A stretch of 64,000 nucleotides of DNA, taken from positions 22,662,901-22,726,900 of the forward strand of contig NC_091193.1 in the NCBI RefSeq assembly GCF_040958095.1, given 5' to 3'. A model generated the notes under the pieces. That model was not told the DNA's origin. It made no database searches and was given only the letters and a program-made list of their open reading frames with translations. Source of the DNA: Procambarus clarkii. Lineage: Eukaryota > Arthropoda > Malacostraca > Decapoda > Cambaridae. A program made the translations under genes and the position numbers. Positions 24,998-37,956 of the stretch are shown here, piece by piece (positions within the stretch are counted from its first letter, which is position 1; every line of letters starts with the position of its first letter).

Positions 24998-26754
24998 TCA
25001 TGGCACCCCGTACGTGCCAGAAGGGACAGAAAAGCCAGCCGTGTCGCTGACGAAGGTGCCGCCACCAAGTCCAACGCCACTACCAAGGCCAACGCCACCA
25101 CCACCACCACCAAGACTAATGCCACCACCAATGACCTGACCGCTACCATGAGAAGCGGAACTGAGGGCAGACTGAAGGTCCTCTCCCGTAGGCAGAGTTG
25201 GGTTGTCGCCCTCACCATAGTTGACGAAGAACACCTGAGGAGTTTGTGGCTCAGGTGCCGGAACGTGGACCACTTGTTGACCTTGCTGAACATTCTTGTT
25301 GAGGACGTAGATGACGTTCTTCTGCTGCGGCGGAGGCACAACGATGGGTTCCACGCCAAAACCTTCTTCAGGAGCCCGGATGAATATCACGTTGTGCTCG
25401 ACTCTCGGTGGGGGAATGTTTGGTCGTGGACCAATTCCTCTGGGAATCTCAGGGGATGTGAACACATAGAGATTTCTGGTAACTTGTGGAGTGATGCAGC
25501 TGCCGTCCACATGGCGAACCTGCCCGTCGCCACAGCTGCCTCCATGGAACCCAGAGTCTCCAGAGACGAAGCCGCCGCCGCCGCCAGAGACGAAGCCGCC
25601 GCCGCCGCCAGATACGAAGCCGCCGTCAGATACGAAGCCGCCGCCGCCGCCGCCAGAGACGAATCCTCCGCCTCCAGAGGAGTATCCTCCACCTCCAGAG
25701 GAGAATCCTCCACCTCCAGAGGAGAATCCTCCACCTCCAGAGGAGAATCCTCCACCTCCAGAGACGAATCCTCCACCTCCAGAGGAGAATCCTCCACCTC
25801 CAGAGGAGAATCCTCCACCTCCAGAGACGAATCCTCCTCCTGAGCCACCGAGGGATAACCCTGGACCAGAGGGCGCGGGCAGGCCGTAGCCCTGAGGAGC
25901 GGCTACAGCAGCCGCCAGCACGGAGGCCAAGATCTGTGAAGAACAAAGGAAGGTTAACCACAAGTCTTAGCTAACATGAATATCTTCCATTTCTTAAACA
26001 TAAGAAACAATTCTAAAACAATTATTATAACTAGTAAAGTAAAAGAGGAACAGTTTCCACACACAACGTTCAACCATTACCAGTGTTGCCACAACCTAAT
26101 TCTCTCAGCCATTACCAGACCCCAAAGAGTCAAGTAAAACCAATATTGTTTGTTTTTATATCAACAATGACGTCACCAAAGAACGCGAAGAGAAAATTTA
26201 GGCATCATTTCTTTAACTTCTAATACAGTGTAAGCAATTTCCGATAGAAAATACTGATGGTGCAGTGATTCTTTTCTCCAACATTTTGTTCTTTGTTCTT
26301 GGCCTTGCTCTTTCGCGGGCATGGTATGCCAGCGAATGGGTACGTCTATAGTAACTTGGGTCCGTAAACAGCAACACTGAAGTACGACTGTAGCAACATC
26401 AGGCACAGATATAGCAATACCTAGAAACGGCTATAATAAAACAGGGGAATGTCTATAGCAATACCGGGGTACTGCTATATCATCCCGGGGCACGGTTATA
26501 GAAACAGAGTATGGCAATTGCAACACCGGGGCCCGGATTTAGGAGCACTGAGACACGGCTATAGCAACGCTTGGCCACGGCTATATCAATCCCTGGGTAC
26601 GGTTATAGCGACGTCTGGGTACGGCTATAACAACTTTAGTGCGCGGCTATGCGAACGCCGGGACATGGTTTATGCAACTCTGGGGCACTAATAAACGAAC
26701 GCCGGGAATGTTGTGAGAGAGAAAGAGCGAGGCAGGACTCACCAGGAGCTGCAT
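24998..26754 (-). CDS. Tweedle-type (DUF243) glycine-rich cuticle protein, gene B
   Basis: Paralogue of gene A with the same two-exon structure. 26754-26743 encodes Met-Gln-Leu-Leu and 25933-24998 the rest; the 809-bp intron has donor gtgag and acceptor ttcacag. The protein has 315 residues, 7 more than A, from a different number of glycine repeats. The signal peptide, paired cysteines and all four Tweedle blocks are intact and virtually identical to A; the clear differences are APEEGFG for APEGGFG and GLGSGVG for GLGGGVG. A matching TATA box and AATAAA suggest an expressible gene. It is inferred to be a cuticle structural protein. Confidence 0.9.
26330..26690. repeat. Degenerate intronic tandem repeat of gene B
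   Basis: The same ggtacggctataacaac type of repeat as in gene A. The part from about 26588 to exon 1 is almost identical to gene A (18243-18395). The part before it is clearly more diverged. Confidence 0.7.
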
Positions 26755-26787
26755 GGTGGAGTATGGTGTCTGTCCACAGTCGCTAGC

Positions 26788-26795
26788 CTTATATA
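26788..26795 (-). promoter_or_regulatory. TATA box of gene B
   Basis: TATATAAG at the same distance from the ATG as in gene A, within a nearly identical promoter block. Confidence 0.75.
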
Positions 26796-27195
26796 CCTTC
26801 ACTGCCCAAGCTTGGTAAAGTTACTTTCTTTCCAGCCTTCGTTGTGACCCCACCTCGCCCCGCCCCCTACCCACACTGCCAGCGCATCCCTCCACGGCAG
26901 GTCAAGGGGCAACAACTCCCACCCCAGAGGTCTCCAGTTTCTCTCCCGCCCAAACACATTCTTACGCTTCTCCGAAGTCCTTTTACTGCTTGAACGATGA
27001 AGTCTCAATTTTGTTTACTACCAAATTACCTAATTAACTTCAAAGCATTCAATACAAAACATTTTACCCGTAAGAACCCTGGTGGCGTTACAGTTCTCCA
27101 TACAGAAGGGCTTGAATGTAAGAATTGGTTTCCTGTGATTTATGGAGCTATTGTATTTTGTGTGGCTGCTAGTGGCTGTTGAAAGTGTGAATGTA

Positions 27196-30009
27196 TCCTG
27201 GTGGGGGGCGTGGCTTACCTGTCCCTTCCTGCCCCACCTCCCTCTCCTCCTGGTGGTGGGGGGGGGGGGGGGGTGGCTGACCAGTCTTTTCCTACCCCTC
27301 CTCTCTCTCCTCCTGTTGGGGGGCGTGGCTCACCTGTCCCACCTCCCTCTCCTCCTGGTGGGGGGCGTGGCTTACCTGTCCCTTCCTGCCCCACCTCCCT
27401 CTCCTCCTGGTGGGGGTCGTGGCTTACCTGTCCCTTCCTGCCCCACCTCCCTCTCCTCCTGGTGGGGGGCGTGGCTTACCTGTCCCTTCCTGCCCCACCT
27501 CCCTCTCCTCCTGGTGGGGGGCGTGGCTTACCTGTCCCTTCCTGCCCCACCTCCCTCTCCTCCTGGTGGGGGGCGTGGCTTACCTGTCCCTTCCTGCCCC
27601 ACCTCCCTCTCCTCCTGGTGGGGGGCGTGGCTTACCTGTCCCTTCATACCCCACCTTCCTCTCCTGGTGGGGGGCGAGGCTTACCTGTCCCTTCATACCC
27701 CACCTTCCTCTCCTCCTGGTGGGGGGCGTGGCTTACCTGTCCCTTCCTGTCCCACCTCCCTCTCCTCCTGGTGGGGGGGCGTGGCTTACCTGTCCCTTCC
27801 TGCCCCACCCCCCTCTCCTCCTGGTGGGGGGCGTGGCTTACCTGTCCCTTCATACCCCACCTTCCTCTCCTCCTGGTGTGGGGCGTGGCTTACCTGTCCC
27901 TTCCTGCCCCACCTCCCTCTCCTCCTGGTGGGGGGCGTGGCTTACCTGTCCCTTCCTGCCCCACCTCCCTCTCCTCCTGGTGGGGGGCGTGGCTTACCTG
28001 TCCCTTCCTGCCCCACCTCCCTCTCCTCCTGGTGGGGGGCGTGGCTTACCTGTCCCTTCATACCCCACCTTCCTCTCCACCTGGTGGGGGGCGTGGCTTA
28101 CCTGTCCCTTCCTGTCCCACCTCCCTCTCCTCCTGGTGGGGGGGCGTGGCTTACCTGTCCCTTCCTGCCCCACCCCCCTCTCCTCCTGGTGGGGGGCGTG
28201 GCTTACCTGTCCCTTCATACCCCACCTTCCTCTCCTCCTGGTGGGGGGCGTGGCTTACCTGTCCCTTCCTGCCCCACCTCCCTCTCCTCCTGGTGGGGGG
28301 CGTGGCTTACCTGTCCCTTCATACCCCACCTTCCTCTCCTGGTGGGGGGCGTGGCTTACCTGTCCCTTCATACCCCACCTTCCTCTCCTCCTGGTGGGGG
28401 GCGTGGCTTACCTGTCCCTTCCTGTCCCACCTCCCTCTCCTCCTGGTGGGGGGGCGTGGCTTACCTGTCCCTTCCTGCCCCACCCCCCTCTCCTCCTGGT
28501 GGGGGGCGTGGCTTACCTGTCCCTTCATACCCCACCTTCCTCTCCTCCTGGTGGGGGGCGTGGCTTACCTGTCCCTTCCTGCCCCACCTCCCTCTCCTCC
28601 TGGTGGGGGGCGTGGCTTACCTGTCCCTTCCTGTCCCACCTCCCTCTCCTCCTGGTGGGGGGCGTGGCTTACCTGTCCCTTCCTGCCCCACCTCCCTCTC
28701 CTCCTGGTGGGGGGCGTGGCTTACCTGTCCCTTCATACCCCACCTTCCTCTCCTCCTGGTGGGGGGCGTGGCTTACCTGTCCCTTCCTGTCCCACCTCCC
28801 TCTCCTCCTGGTGGGGGGGCGTGGCTTACCTGTCCCTTCCTGCCCCACCCCCCTCTCCTTCTGGTGGGGGGCGTGGCTTACCTGTCCCTTCATACCCCAC
28901 CTTCCTCTCCTCCTGGTGGGGGGCGTGGCTTACCTGTCCCTTCCTGCCCCACCTCCCTCTCCTCCTGGTGGGGGGCGTGGCTTACCTGTCCCACCTCCCT
29001 CTCCTCCTGGTGGGGGGCGTGGCTTACCTGTTCCTTCATACCCCACCTCCCTCTCCTGGTGGAGGGCGTGGCTTACCTACCCCACCTCCCTCTCCTCCTG
29101 GTGGAGGGCGTGGCTTACCTACCCCACCTCCCTCTCCTCCTGGTGGAGGGCGTGGCTTACCTGTCCCACCTCCCTCTCCTCCTGGTGGAGGGCGTGGCTT
29201 ACCTGTCCCACCTCCCTCTCCTCCTGGTGGGGGGCGTGGCTTACCTGTCCCACCTCCCTCTCCTCCTGGTGGAGGGCGTGGCTTACCTGTCCCACCTCCC
29301 TCTCCTCCTGGTGGGGGCGTGGCTTACCTGTCCCACCTCCCTATCCTCCTGGTGGAGGGCGTGGCTTACCTGTCCCACCTCCCTCTCCTCCTGGTGGGGG
29401 CATGGCTTACCTGTCCCACCTCCATCTCCTCCTGGTGGGGGCCGTGGCTTACCTGTCCCACCTCCCTCTCCTCCTGGTGGGGGGCGTGGCTTACCTGTCC
29501 CACCTCCCTCTCCTCCTGGTGGAGGGCGTGGCTTACCTGTCCCACCTCCCTCTCCTCCTGGTGGAGGGCGTGGCTTACCTGTCCCACCTCCCTCTCCTCC
29601 TGGTGGAGGGCGTGGCTTACCTGTCCCACCTCCCTCTCCTCCTGGTGGGGGCGTGGCTTACCTGTCCCACCTCCCTCTCCTCCTGGTGGAGGGCGTGGCT
29701 TACTTGTCCCACCTCCCTCTCCTCCAGGTGGGGGGCGTGGCTTACCTGTTCCTTCATACCCCACCTCCCTCTCCTCCTGGTGGAGGGCGTGGCTTACTTG
29801 TCCCACCTCCCTCTCCTCCTGGTGGGGGGCGTGGCTTACCTGTCCCACCTCCCTCTCCTCCTGGTGGGGGGCGTGGCTTACCTGTCCCACCTCCCTCTCC
29901 TCCTGGTGGAGGGCGTGGCTTACCTGTCCCACCTCCCTCTCCTCCTGGTGGAGGGCGTGGCTTACCTGTCCCACGTCCCTCTCCTCCTGGTGGGGGCGTG
30001 GCCTACCTG
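27196..30009. repeat. 52/42-bp GC-rich minisatellite, 2.8 kb
   Basis: The unit contains ggggggcgtggcttacctgt. From 27196 to about 28990 most units are about 52 bp and include cccttcctgc or cccttcatac. After that most are 42 bp, lack that segment and read gtggaggg. Within the first part, a block near 27644-28318 recurs 675 bp later. The three near-900-codon plus-strand frames are by-products. Unit A has no array at the matching place (near 18900). Confidence 0.95.
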
Positions 30010-31072
30010 TCTTATTTCCATTTTCGCTGAGACCTGGGCATGTGTCCGAGATTTGCTTACTCAGTAACATAATTAAATGTTCGGCGACAATATCTATTAG
30101 AATGTGAAAGTGTTTGTGTGTCATTATGACATACCTTGTCTTGCCTCAAACAAATATTCTTATACCATTGATGTGTCGGATGAGAAGACAATAACAACAG
30201 GTGTTTGTAATGACGGAGCCACACTAGCGAGGTAACACCTTAGTGGAAGGCTGGAGAGCTGACAGTGAAAGACACACGGATATGAACACACATCTTCGTG
30301 TTAGCATCTCTATATAAGTCAATAATAACACTTGTGAACACGTTATAATGACCATGTACATTATGAGGACACACTTAAACAAGGGCAACTCTAACAAGTG
30401 CTTCCTTGACAGACCAGGAAAGTGAAATTCACGCCAAATAAACTTACTCCTCCCAAAGTAATGGTGAAAGCACAATTGTCTTTGGTGGAGTATTAACATA
30501 CTGATGATCTGGTAGTATTCCGAGTCAGAGCTGACACAGCGCCCCTTCCTTGACAGTCTCCGGAGAGGCCGCAGCCCACTCAGCTTGTAAAGGTTCCTCC
30601 ACACACATCTTTTCCAATCCCTAAGATCTAAGAACCTGTGACCAAAGACCTAAACTTGAGCCTTGAAGAAGGAGCGTGTCTTTCCCAGGTACTTAGTGCC
30701 TGTTATCTCACAATTTACGCAGATATTCTAAAATCTTCAAAGAACTAGATGGGTACCCGGCGGTGCCCAGGTTCCCCAATACACCCTCGCCATCTTCCCA
30801 TACACACACTTTCCCCGGCACTGTAACTGTCTTCAGTACCCACTGTCCATATCACTGCAAACATATTCACACCTGCATCTCCCCCCCCCCCCCCCACACA
30901 CACACATCCTCAAAATACCATCCCTAAGTGCCCTCCCTATCTCACCCCCTTCCTACATACACCCTCTCCCATGTCCATCCCACACTCCTTCCCTTTCTCC
31001 CCGCCCCACACAATCCCCAGCCCCCTCTTCACACACCTAGTCTCCCCCCTCCCCATATACATCCTTCCCATC
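30010..31072. other. Unit B upstream sequence, no gene seen
   Basis: 30057-30740 aligns with 18911-19830 of unit A, minus A's insertion. Near 30750-30770, gggtacccggcg recurs at 35229, probably another dispersed repeat. A C-run lies at 30880-30893. Confidence 0.5.
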
Positions 31073-31806
31073 TCAACCACACACTCCTCCCATCTCCAAC
31101 GACACACCCCTCCCATCTCCCCACAGACCCCTCCCATCTCCAACCACACACCCCTCCCATCTCCAACCACACACCCCTCTCATCTCCAACCACACACCCC
31201 TCCCATCTCCCCACAGACCCCTCCCATCTCCAACCACACACCCCTCTCATCTCCAACCACACACCCCTCTCATCTCCAACCACACACCCCTCCCATCTCC
31301 AACCACACACCCCTCCCATCTCCAACCACACACCCCTCTCATCTCCAACCACAGACCCCTCTCATCTCCAACCACACACCCCTCCCATCTCCAACCACAC
31401 ACCCCTCTCATCTCCAACCACAGACCCCTCTCATCTCCAACCACACACCCCTCCCATCTCCAACCACACACCCCTCCCATCTCCAACCACACACCCCTCT
31501 CATCTCCAACCACACACCCCTCCCATCTCCCCACAGACCCCTCCCATCTCCAACCACACACCCCTCTCATCTCCAACCACACACCCCTCTCATCTCCAAC
31601 CACACACCCCTCCCATCTCCAACCACACACCCCTCCCATCTCCAACCACACACCCCTCTCATCTCCAACCACAGACCCCTCTCATCTCCAACCACACACC
31701 CCTCCCATCTCCAACCACACACCCCTCTCATCTCCAACCACAGACCCCTCTCATCTCCAACCACACACCCCTCCCATCTCCAACCACACACCCCTCCCAT
31801 CTCCCC
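31073..31806. repeat. 23-bp minisatellite, about 32 units
   Basis: The unit is about 23 bp with catctccaaccacacacccc. Variants are cccctc/ctctc, cagaccc, and a shortened ctccccacagaccc form that recurs at intervals. Confidence 0.95.
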
Positions 31807-31972
31807 ACACATACAACCTCTCCATATGTACCCCACACCTTCCCTGTCTCCTCCTTTCACTGTAGCCATTTCTCCTACACACAGTCTCATTACTGCAACC
31901 ATAAGGAAGTGCCCGACTACAAATCTGTCATCTGAACATACGTTTTATATTTAAGTATCTGAATTTTGGTTA

Positions 31973-32930
31973 ACACATTTAAGTACATCTGCATTTGTGC
32001 AGCTACCCAAGACTATATGAAGGGGAGTATAGTGTGTCAAAAAAGCTAGGCTACGTGATGCTAAAATTGCCTTTTTTTTTTTTATTAATACATGAGGTAC
32101 ATCTGCATTAGTGCAGCTACCCTAGTCTATATGAAGTGTGTACAGTGTGTCAAAAATGCTAACTAGGTGATGCTAAAAAATCCCCATCACACAGGATGGT
32201 TAGTCATACAGAGGCATGTGATAGGCAGTCTGCACTGGCAGACTCCGGATGCATTTTGAGGATATCATCAACACAAGATTGAATAAGGTAGCAGTGGTAA
32301 TAAAAGTCCCCATCTCGCAGGCCATCACACAAATATTTAACTAAGTCTACGGGCTCGGCGTTCACATTTCACTTCTACCAACCTCGTAAAGGTATAGTGC
32401 TTTTTTTAACATATTTAGATAAACCTGCATTTATGCAGCTGCCCTAGACTATATGAAGGGGAGTACAATGTGTGTCACGAACTAGCTACGTGATGCTACA
32501 ATATCCCCATCACACAGGATGGTTAGTCATACAGGGCCATGTGATCAGTAGCCTGCACTGGCAAATTTTGGGCGCATTACGAGGATATCCTCAAGAACAC
32601 AAGAGTTAATAAAGTAATTGCAAAGCTCCAGGTACCTCATGCCGGCAGTTCTGAAGGGTCTAATAACTGGGCGTTTAAAGACGCGAGATCACGACCCAGT
32701 TTCTTGTCACATATTTTGCACCTGGAGTGCTCAGGATTGGAAGAATCATCACCTGTAGCTACTTGCCACAGGTAACGGTAACCCAACCTGATCCTGGCAA
32801 CCACTGTGTCACACAGCCTGGTGGACGTTTTGTGTTGACCATAAACGTAGGTTTCGGATCTAAATAAATCATAGATTTTTATACTAATTATATATAATAT
32901 ATTAGCATATCGTGTATATATAGGCATAGG
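31973..32930 (-). pseudogene. LINE C-terminal relic with tandem partial 3' UTRs
   Basis: On the minus strand, 32870-32640 reads LCDTVVARIRLGYRYLWQV and then CKICDKKLG, a LINE zinc-knuckle tail. It is followed by a 3' UTR (32600-32408). Two further 5'-truncated copies of that UTR start near 32084 and 31973, each recognisable by catctgcatt-tgcagct and ctatatgaag. Confidence 0.65.
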
Positions 32931-33655
32931 ATAGGTTAGGTCAGGTGTTTAGGTTCTGTTGGCAATTATTTGTATTTGTAGTACGTGGGTGAAGCATTTA
33001 TAGCGTTGTGATTCGAACAAAATTCGTCAGTGAAGCACTTGTTCCGGATATGTTCGAACGTCAGAAGTTGTGAGTCGTGTGTAAACCGCTTTTCACTCAT
33101 AAACAGGGGGTTTGGCGGGTGCATGGAATCACTTTTGGATCTTTGTTTGGAGGACGGGCTGAGAATTTACAGCATTGTAGTTCGAACAGAATTCGTCAGT
33201 GAAGCACTTGTTCCGGAAGTGTTCGAACGAAATCAGTTGTGAGTCGTGTGTAAACCATTTCTCAATCATAAACAGGGGTTAGGCGGGTGCATGGAATCAC
33301 TTTTGGGTCTTTGTTTGGAGGACGGGCTGAATTCTATACGACTCAAGTTCCGAGTAGCTGAATCTAAAACAACAACAACAACAACAACACCTATCTGTAC
33401 ACCTGGCCATACAGCCGTCGTCGCATACAAAGATCCAAGCTCGTTAATGTAGTCGCCAAACCCCCAGCTGTTTATGAATGAAAAATGGTTTACACACGAC
33501 TCACAACTGCTGACGTTCGAACATATCCGGAACAAGTGCTTCACTGACGAATTTTGTTCGACCCACAACGCTGTAAATGCTTCACCCACGTTCTACAAAT
33601 ACAAATAATCGCCAACAGAACCTAAACACCTAACCTAACCTATGCCTAACTATAC
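32925..33655. mobile_element. Foldback element with about 230-bp inverted arms
   Basis: The left arm from 32925 (taggttaggtcaggtgttta) is mirrored by the right arm ending at about 33650. Both contain gtgaagcacttgttccgga and gtgagtcgtgtgtaaacc. Inside, 33000-33150 is repeated directly at 33165-33325, and a (CAA)n run lies near 33367. No transposase is seen. Confidence 0.75.
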
Positions 33656-34302
33656 ATAGAATTGTTATGTATAAGAATATTAATTTATATATGAGAACAA
33701 ACCAATTTTTAATAAACAGTATGTAAACATTTTTGAATGCGTCTTGGGAGGACGGCCGCCGCTTTAAACAGCCTAGTGTGAGGACGGGCTGCTGCCATAA
33801 TATTATCTTATCTGTAGTCGAAAGGAACATGTGGCGTCACTGGCGGCTGATTGTTGATTCTTTGTTTTCACCTATTTAAGTCTTTTCATTCAATATTAAT
33901 GTTTATTTTAGTTGTTAGGCACCACTTAAATTCGTGTTCATATATAAACGTGCCCTGTAACAACACTTACTGCTCATACAACCAAAACCCAGCGCATGGA
34001 AGGTTGTAAATGTTGAAGCCGAAGTCTTGATAATGCTTCCACAACCCTGGTAAGAGCACCAATGGCCTCGCACTCCCTCACAGAAGTGAGGAACGCTGGA
34101 GAATTTATTTTAATTGCTAAATTATAAATACTGTAGTATGCTTATTTATTCTGATTACCTTCTTGACACTAACTTAAGGTGTATTTTATAAGCAATAATA
34201 AATAGTATTGAGATAAAATCAATGAGTGACATTAGTTTCCGCGTCGTGACGCTGTGTGTTGTGCGCCTCTAGGCTGGCCCCCGTTATGGCACCTATAAGA
34301 GG
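33656..34302. other. Intergenic
   Basis: No gene. Two short ggacgg-containing motifs lie near 33752 and 33782. Confidence 0.4.
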
Positions 34303-34508
34303 CACCAGGGGGCGGTGCCAGAGGGCGGTGCCAGGGGGAGGCGCCAGAGGGAGGCGCCAGGGGGCGGTGCCTGGGGGCGGTGCCAGGGGGAGGCGCCAGG
34401 GGGCGGTGCCTGGGGGCGGTGCCTAGGGGCGGTGCCAGGGGGAGGCGCCAGGGGGCGGTGCCAGGGGGCGGTGCCAGGGGGAGGCGCCAGGGGGCGGTGC
34501 CAGGGGGC
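34303..34508. repeat. 13-bp GC-rich minisatellite, about 15 units
   Basis: Units of gggggcggtgcca and gggggaggcgcca are interspersed. Confidence 0.95.
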
Positions 34509-35571
34509 GAGAGTTTACAATTGGTAAACTAAATAAATTGTGTATAAAATTATACTCTGGATATTTTCCACAAGGCCCAACCCCGACCCCCCACACTCTG
34601 ACACTCCCCATAAAACAACCAGTAGTTCTGTGAAGTTTACCAAGACTATCCCCAAGCGTCTGGCCTCAAGACCTTGGACAGAGACATTTTATTTAATAGA
34701 TAGAAATTATATCGCTCTCAAACTTCAAAGCCAAAGAAACAGATCAAGATATGATAGTTGAGGTGGAAACCATGACCGTAAACATTGTCACAGATGCCAT
34801 TTCTCTCAGACAGTATCAAGAGGAAAGCACATAAACGGAGGAGGACTGGTAGTATTAATACAACGATATTTGACATTTTTTGGCTACGTGTATATGAGTA
34901 ATGGAAAACAATTAACAAAAACGAGAGGTATAGCAGGAGGCTGGTAGAAGGTAGCGCTGTCATCTAAAACCCTCCAGCAGTCAGAAACTCAGGCAAGAAT
35001 ATGAAAACGACTGAATAAGAATAGAAACAGTCGAGGTAGCAACAGAAATATTGCACTGAATGAACAATTTAGTGTTGATCGAAAAATAGCATTTCTCGCT
35101 TGTATAAAAAGTATGTGAGGCTTGAGGGTTTGACTCCTATAAAGTAGAGTTGTTTATTGTATAACTCCGTGAAAGGTACCTTATTATCCAGAGCTTTTTT
35201 GTCCATTAATTTATGGGATACTAGAGAGGGTACCCGGCGTTGCTCGGGTGTCGGAGGCCACATCTTCACCACACACTATTTTCATTAGTGTAACTATCTT
35301 CAGTAACCACATACTACTTTCATCACTGCAAATACTATGAAGACAGTAACCATCTTTGCTACATTTTGTATTTCACTATAACACCTTCATCACTAACAAT
35401 CTTCACTACCTAACCATTATCAGACTATCCATCTCAATTACACACGACCGTCCTCATCACTGTAACCATCCACACTACCCACTGTCTTCATCACTGTAAC
35501 AATCTTCACTTCCCAGGAATCTACAACCATCATTATCACTATCCTCCTCATCACCTCCTTCTCGTACTTTC
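34509..35571. other. Unit B upstream sequence, no gene seen
   Basis: 34820-35110 aligns loosely with 19890-20160 of unit A. Loose ccatcttcactac-type repeats from 35280 lead into the next array. Confidence 0.45.
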
Positions 35572-36535
35572 CCTGCCCATCACCACCCTTCGCCATCTTC
35601 CCTGCCCATCACCACCTTCCCTGCCCATCACCATCTTCCCTGCCCATCACCATCTTCCCTGCCCATCACCATCTTCCCTGCCCATCACCACCCTTCCCTG
35701 CCCATCACCACCCTTCCCTGCCCATCACCACCTTCCCTGCCCATCACCATCTTCCCTGCCCATCACCACCCTTCCCTGCCCATCACCACCCTTCCCTGCC
35801 CATCACCACCTTCCCTGCCCATCACCATCTTCCCTGCCCATCACCATCTTCCCTGCCCATCACCATCTTCCCTGCCCATCACCACCCTTCCCTGCCCATC
35901 ACCACCTTCCCTGCCCATCACCATCTTCCCTGCCCATCACCATCTTCCCTGCCCATCACCATCTTCCCTGCCCATCACCACCCTTCCCTGCCCATCACCA
36001 CCCTTCCCTGCCCATCACCACCTTCCCTGCCCATCACCATCTTCCCTGCCCATCACCATCTTCCCTGCCCATCACCACCCTTCCCTGCCCATCACCATCT
36101 TCCCTGCCCATCACCATCTTCCCTGCCCATCACCACCTTCCCTGCCCATCACCACCCTTCCCTGCCCATCACCACCCTTCCCTGCCCATCACCACCCTTC
36201 CCTGCCCATCACCACCTTCCCTGCCCATCACCACCCTTCCCTGCCCATCACCATCTTCCCTGCCCATCACCACCTTCCCTGCCCATCACCACCCTTCCCT
36301 GCCCATCACCACCTTCCCTGCCCATCACCACCTTCCCTGCCCATCACCACCCTTCCCTGCCCATCACCACCTTCCCTGCCCATCACCATCTTCCCTGCCC
36401 ATCACCACCTTCCCTGCCCATCACCACCCTTCCCTGCCCATCACCACCTTCCCTGCCCATCACCACCTTCCCTGCCCATCACCACCTTCCCTGCCCATCA
36501 CCACCTTCCCTGCCCATCACCACCCTTCGCTACCT
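35572..36535. repeat. 18-20-bp minisatellite, about 50 units
   Basis: Units of cttccctgcccatcaccac and cttccctgcccatcaccat, with an optional extra C, in irregular order. Confidence 0.95.
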
Positions 36536-36606
36536 TTCATGCTTCAACTTGTAACAGACAGACAATTTGCTTCTATATATGTAGATTTTCAGAACATTCC
36601 TGAGAA

Positions 36607-36801
36607 TTTCATTTGAATTGAACTATCAGGGAGAAAGCGCCAAGCCATTACGACTATATAGCACTTGGATTTCAGGATAAGGATTTGGGATGGGACAGGG
36701 GAGGGAAGGGATGGTGCCCAACCACTTGGACGGTCGGGGATTGAACGCCGGCCTGCGTGAAGCGAGACCGTCGCTCTACCGTCCAACCCAAGTGGTTTGG
36801 C
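36607..36801 (-). mobile_element. tRNA-derived SINE, family 2, with 14-bp target duplication
   Basis: The minus strand carries GGTAGAGCGACGGT (A-box-like) and GTTCAATCCCC (B-box-like). aacattcctgagaa is found at 36593-36606 and again at 36802-36815. The unit A counterpart (about 20270) runs straight through without the element, so this is an insertion that followed the segmental duplication. Confidence 0.88.
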
Positions 36802-36916
36802 AACATTCCTGAGAACGCAACAGGAATTCCAGTCTTCGTTCACAACAAATATTTGTTACGCCAGCGACATGCAGTCTTCATCAGGTTATATGTTACACTC
36901 AGTAGCGCACCGGTAA

Positions 36917-37956
36917 ATACTCCATGGCATAGATCTCTATAGCAGATATACTCCATGGCATAGATCTCTATAGCAGATATACTCCATGGCATAGATCTCT
37001 ATAGCAGATATACTCCATGGCATAGATCTCTATAGCAGATATACTCCATGGCATAGATCTCTATAGCAGATATACTCCATGGCATAGATCTCTATAGCAG
37101 ATATACTCCATGGCATAGATCTCTAGAGCAGATATACTCCATGGCATAGATCTCTATAGCAGATATACTCCATGGCATAGATCTCGATAGCAGATATACT
37201 CCATGGCATAGATCTCTATAGCAAATATACTCCATGGCATAGATCTCGATAGCAGATATACTCCATGGCATAGATCTCTATAGCAGATATACTCCATGGC
37301 ATAGATCTCTATAGCAGATATACTCCATGGCATAGATCTCGATAGCAGATATACTCCATGGCATAGATCTCTATAGCAGATATACTCCATGGCATAGATC
37401 TCTATAGCAGATATACTCCATGGCATAGATCTCTATAGCAGATATGCTCCATGGCATAGATCTCTATAGCAGATATACTCCATGGCATAGATCTCTATAG
37501 CAGATATACTCCATGGCATAGATCTCTATAGCAGATATACTCCATGGCATAGATCTCTATAGCAGATGTACTCCATGGCATAGATCTCTATAGCAGATAT
37601 ACTCCATGGCATAGATCTCTATAGCAGATATACTCCATGGCATAGATCTCTATAGCAGATATACTCCATGGCATAGATCTCTATAGCAGATATACTCCAT
37701 GGCATAGATCTCTATAGCAGATGTACTCCATGGCATAGATCTCGATAGCAGATGTACTCCATGGCATAGATCTCTATAGCAGATATACTCCATGGCATAG
37801 ATCTCTATATCAGATGTACTCCATGGCATAGATCTCTATAGCAGATGTACTCCATGGCATAGATCTCGATAGCAGATATACTCCATGGCATAGATCTCTA
37901 TAGCAGATATACTCCATGGCATAGATCTCGATAGCAGATATACTCCATGGCATAGA
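36917..37956. repeat. 31-bp minisatellite, about 33 units
   Basis: The unit contains actccatggcatagatctct. Variants include ctcgatag and gatgtact. The unit carries an NcoI-like ccatgg and a BglII-like agatct. Confidence 0.97.

Noticed and set aside
27142-30107. Three plus-strand open frames of 885-968 codons, rich in Pro, Leu and Gly
   Set aside because: They come from a minisatellite without stops in any of the three frames. Overlapping frames read the same repeat, and the matching position in unit A has no such sequence.
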